From NCBI GenBank assembly GCA_028685295.1, contig JAQUEL010000072.1, forward strand, positions 1 through 9,645: a stretch of DNA of 9,645 bases, given 5' to 3'. This DNA is from a bacterium. GTDB lineage: Bacteria; UBP13; UBA5359. Below, piece after piece: positions 9,081 through 9,645 of this stretch (the first letter of the stretch is position 1; the number at the start of each line of letters is the position of its first letter). The notes beneath the pieces were generated by a model. It made no database searches. It was not told the DNA's origin and worked only from the letters and a program-made list of their open reading frames with translations. A program made the translations under genes and the position numbers.

Positions 9081-9365
9081 CTACTCCTCAACGGCGTAGA
9101 TATCATCTTCGCGAAGGAGCATAAACTCCTCGCCGTCTACTTTGACTTCGGTGCCGCCATACTTGGAAAAAACGACCTTATCACCTTGCTTTACCTGCAT
9201 GGCTGCCCGCTGTCCGTTTTCCAGCATCTTGCCGGGACCTACGGCTATAACCTCGCCCTTCTGGGGCTTCTCCTTAGCCGTATCCGGCAGATAAATACCA
9301 CCGGCGGTCTTTTCTTCTTCGCTGGCCACCTTTACGACTACACGATCTCCTAAAGGCTTTAACAT
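9081..9365 (-). CDS. groES: Co-chaperonin GroES (Hsp10)
   Basis: The 94-residue heptameric lid of the GroEL chamber has normal length. [13 protein letters not shown] is the typical start. The mobile loop that docks on GroEL includes [14 protein letters not shown] (15-28), where IYL replaces the more common [31 protein letters not shown] and a final [12 protein letters not shown] follow the family pattern. AGGAGGG at 9374-9380 on the minus strand is the ribosome binding site and fixes the start. groES is the first gene of the operon, so both genes share the CIRCE-controlled promoter. Confidence 0.98.
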   Translation of the reverse strand: MLKPLGDRVVVKVASEEEKTAGGIYLPDTAKEKPQKGEVIAVGPGKMLENGQRAAMQVKQGDKVVFSKYGGTEVKVDGEEFMLLREDDIYAVEE

Positions 9366-9417
9366 TACTTAATCCCTCCTCTCACTTTCTTTAGTCAATA
9401 TTGATATTTTTGAATGT

Positions 9418-9444
9418 TTAGCACTCACGCGTCAAGAGTGCTAA
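9418..9444 (-). promoter_or_regulatory. CIRCE operator (HrcA binding site)
   Basis: TTAGCACTC, nine bases and GAGTGCTAA form a perfect 9-bp inverted repeat, identical to the CIRCE consensus. It starts 9 bases downstream of the -10 box and thus covers the expected transcription start and early leader. HrcA bound here would repress groESL at normal temperature, and heat would relieve it. hrcA itself is not in the window. Confidence 0.98.
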
Positions 9445-9452
9445 CAAATCAT

Positions 9453-9481
9453 ATAATAGGCAATCGTAAGCATGTTGTCAA
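9453..9481 (-). promoter_or_regulatory. SigA-type promoter of groES-groEL
   Basis: On the minus strand, TTGACA (9476-9481) and TATTAT (9453-9458) are separated by exactly 17 bases. The -35 is perfect and the -10 has one mismatch to TATAAT. The start should fall near 9446, at the edge of the CIRCE operator, giving a leader of about 80 nt. Confidence 0.93.
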
Positions 9482-9553
9482 TACCTTTCTTAAAGTTAGG
9501 AAATTCAGATGTTAAGACGGGTGCATGTAAAGTTTTTTGGGACAAGCGAGAGA

Positions 9554-9574
9554 GATAGCCGTTAGCCAGCTATC
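9554..9574. repeat. Short inverted repeat
   Basis: GATAGC and GCTATC form a 6-bp stem around the 9-base loop CGTTAGCCA. It lies between the groES promoter and the larger hairpin at the window edge. No function is evident. Confidence 0.4.
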
Positions 9575-9591
9575 ATAGAAAGGGATAAAAA

Positions 9592-9643
9592 AATGTTATC
9601 CTCCGTCTTAGCACTCCCGAAAGGGAAGAAGGAGGATAACATT
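9592..9643 (-). terminator. Large hairpin at the right edge, probable minus-strand terminator
   Basis: AATGTTATCCTCC (9592-9604) pairs perfectly over 13 bp with GGAGGATAACATT (9631-9643). The 26-base loop contains TCCC-GAAA-GGGA. On the minus strand the stem is followed by seven T, the pattern of an intrinsic terminator for a gene to the right of the window. Read on the plus strand, the right arm contains AAGGAGG and a TTG at 9642, so it could instead hide the ribosome binding site of a gene starting at the edge. I favour the terminator, without certainty. Confidence 0.55.
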
Positions 9644-9645
9644 GG

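Noticed and set aside
9608-9634. A second full CIRCE operator
   Set aside because: Only the left arm matches; after the correct 9-base spacing the right arm agrees at 3 of 9 positions.

Overview
This 9.6-kb window looks like chromosomal DNA from a Gram-positive Firmicute, most likely an anaerobic clostridium-like organism. The grounds are strong AGGAGG-type ribosome binding sites, SigA-type promoters, a groES-groEL operon behind a perfect CIRCE operator (the HrcA-controlled arrangement typical of Firmicutes), a fused YprB-type nuclease, and carbohydrate ABC permeases without an adjacent ATPase. Placement below class level is inference only.

Layout: (1) Bases 1-164 hold the C-terminal end of a uroporphyrinogen-decarboxylase/corrinoid-methyltransferase-like protein. 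(2) Bases 343-3098 hold a two-gene operon, a DUF1015 protein whose stop codon overlaps the start of a polytopic GT-C-like membrane protein; a small intrinsic terminator follows. (3) Bases 3236-5091 hold two inner-membrane permeases of a CUT1-type sugar ABC transporter. No substrate-binding protein or ATPase is in view, and a strong terminator ends the unit. (4) Bases 5267-7364 hold a Glu/Leu/Phe/Val-type dehydrogenase behind an extended -10 promoter, then a DEDD-type RNase H-like nuclease with an N-terminal helix-hairpin-helix motif. A long hairpin closes this unit and faces the convergent chaperonin operon. (5) Bases 7424-9481, on the minus strand, hold the groES-groEL operon with its promoter, CIRCE operator and ribosome binding sites. 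(6) Bases 9482-9645 contain no recognised gene but carry several inverted repeats, including a 13-bp perfect stem at the right edge.

The genes form several unrelated housekeeping and metabolic units: sugar uptake, amino-acid/ammonium metabolism, nucleic-acid processing and protein folding. I see no CRISPR array, tRNA, rRNA, complete transposon or defence system. The least explained parts are the DUF1015/GT-C pair, the partnerless permease pair, and the structured DNA beyond the groES promoter. I do not find convincing evidence of a wholly new system.
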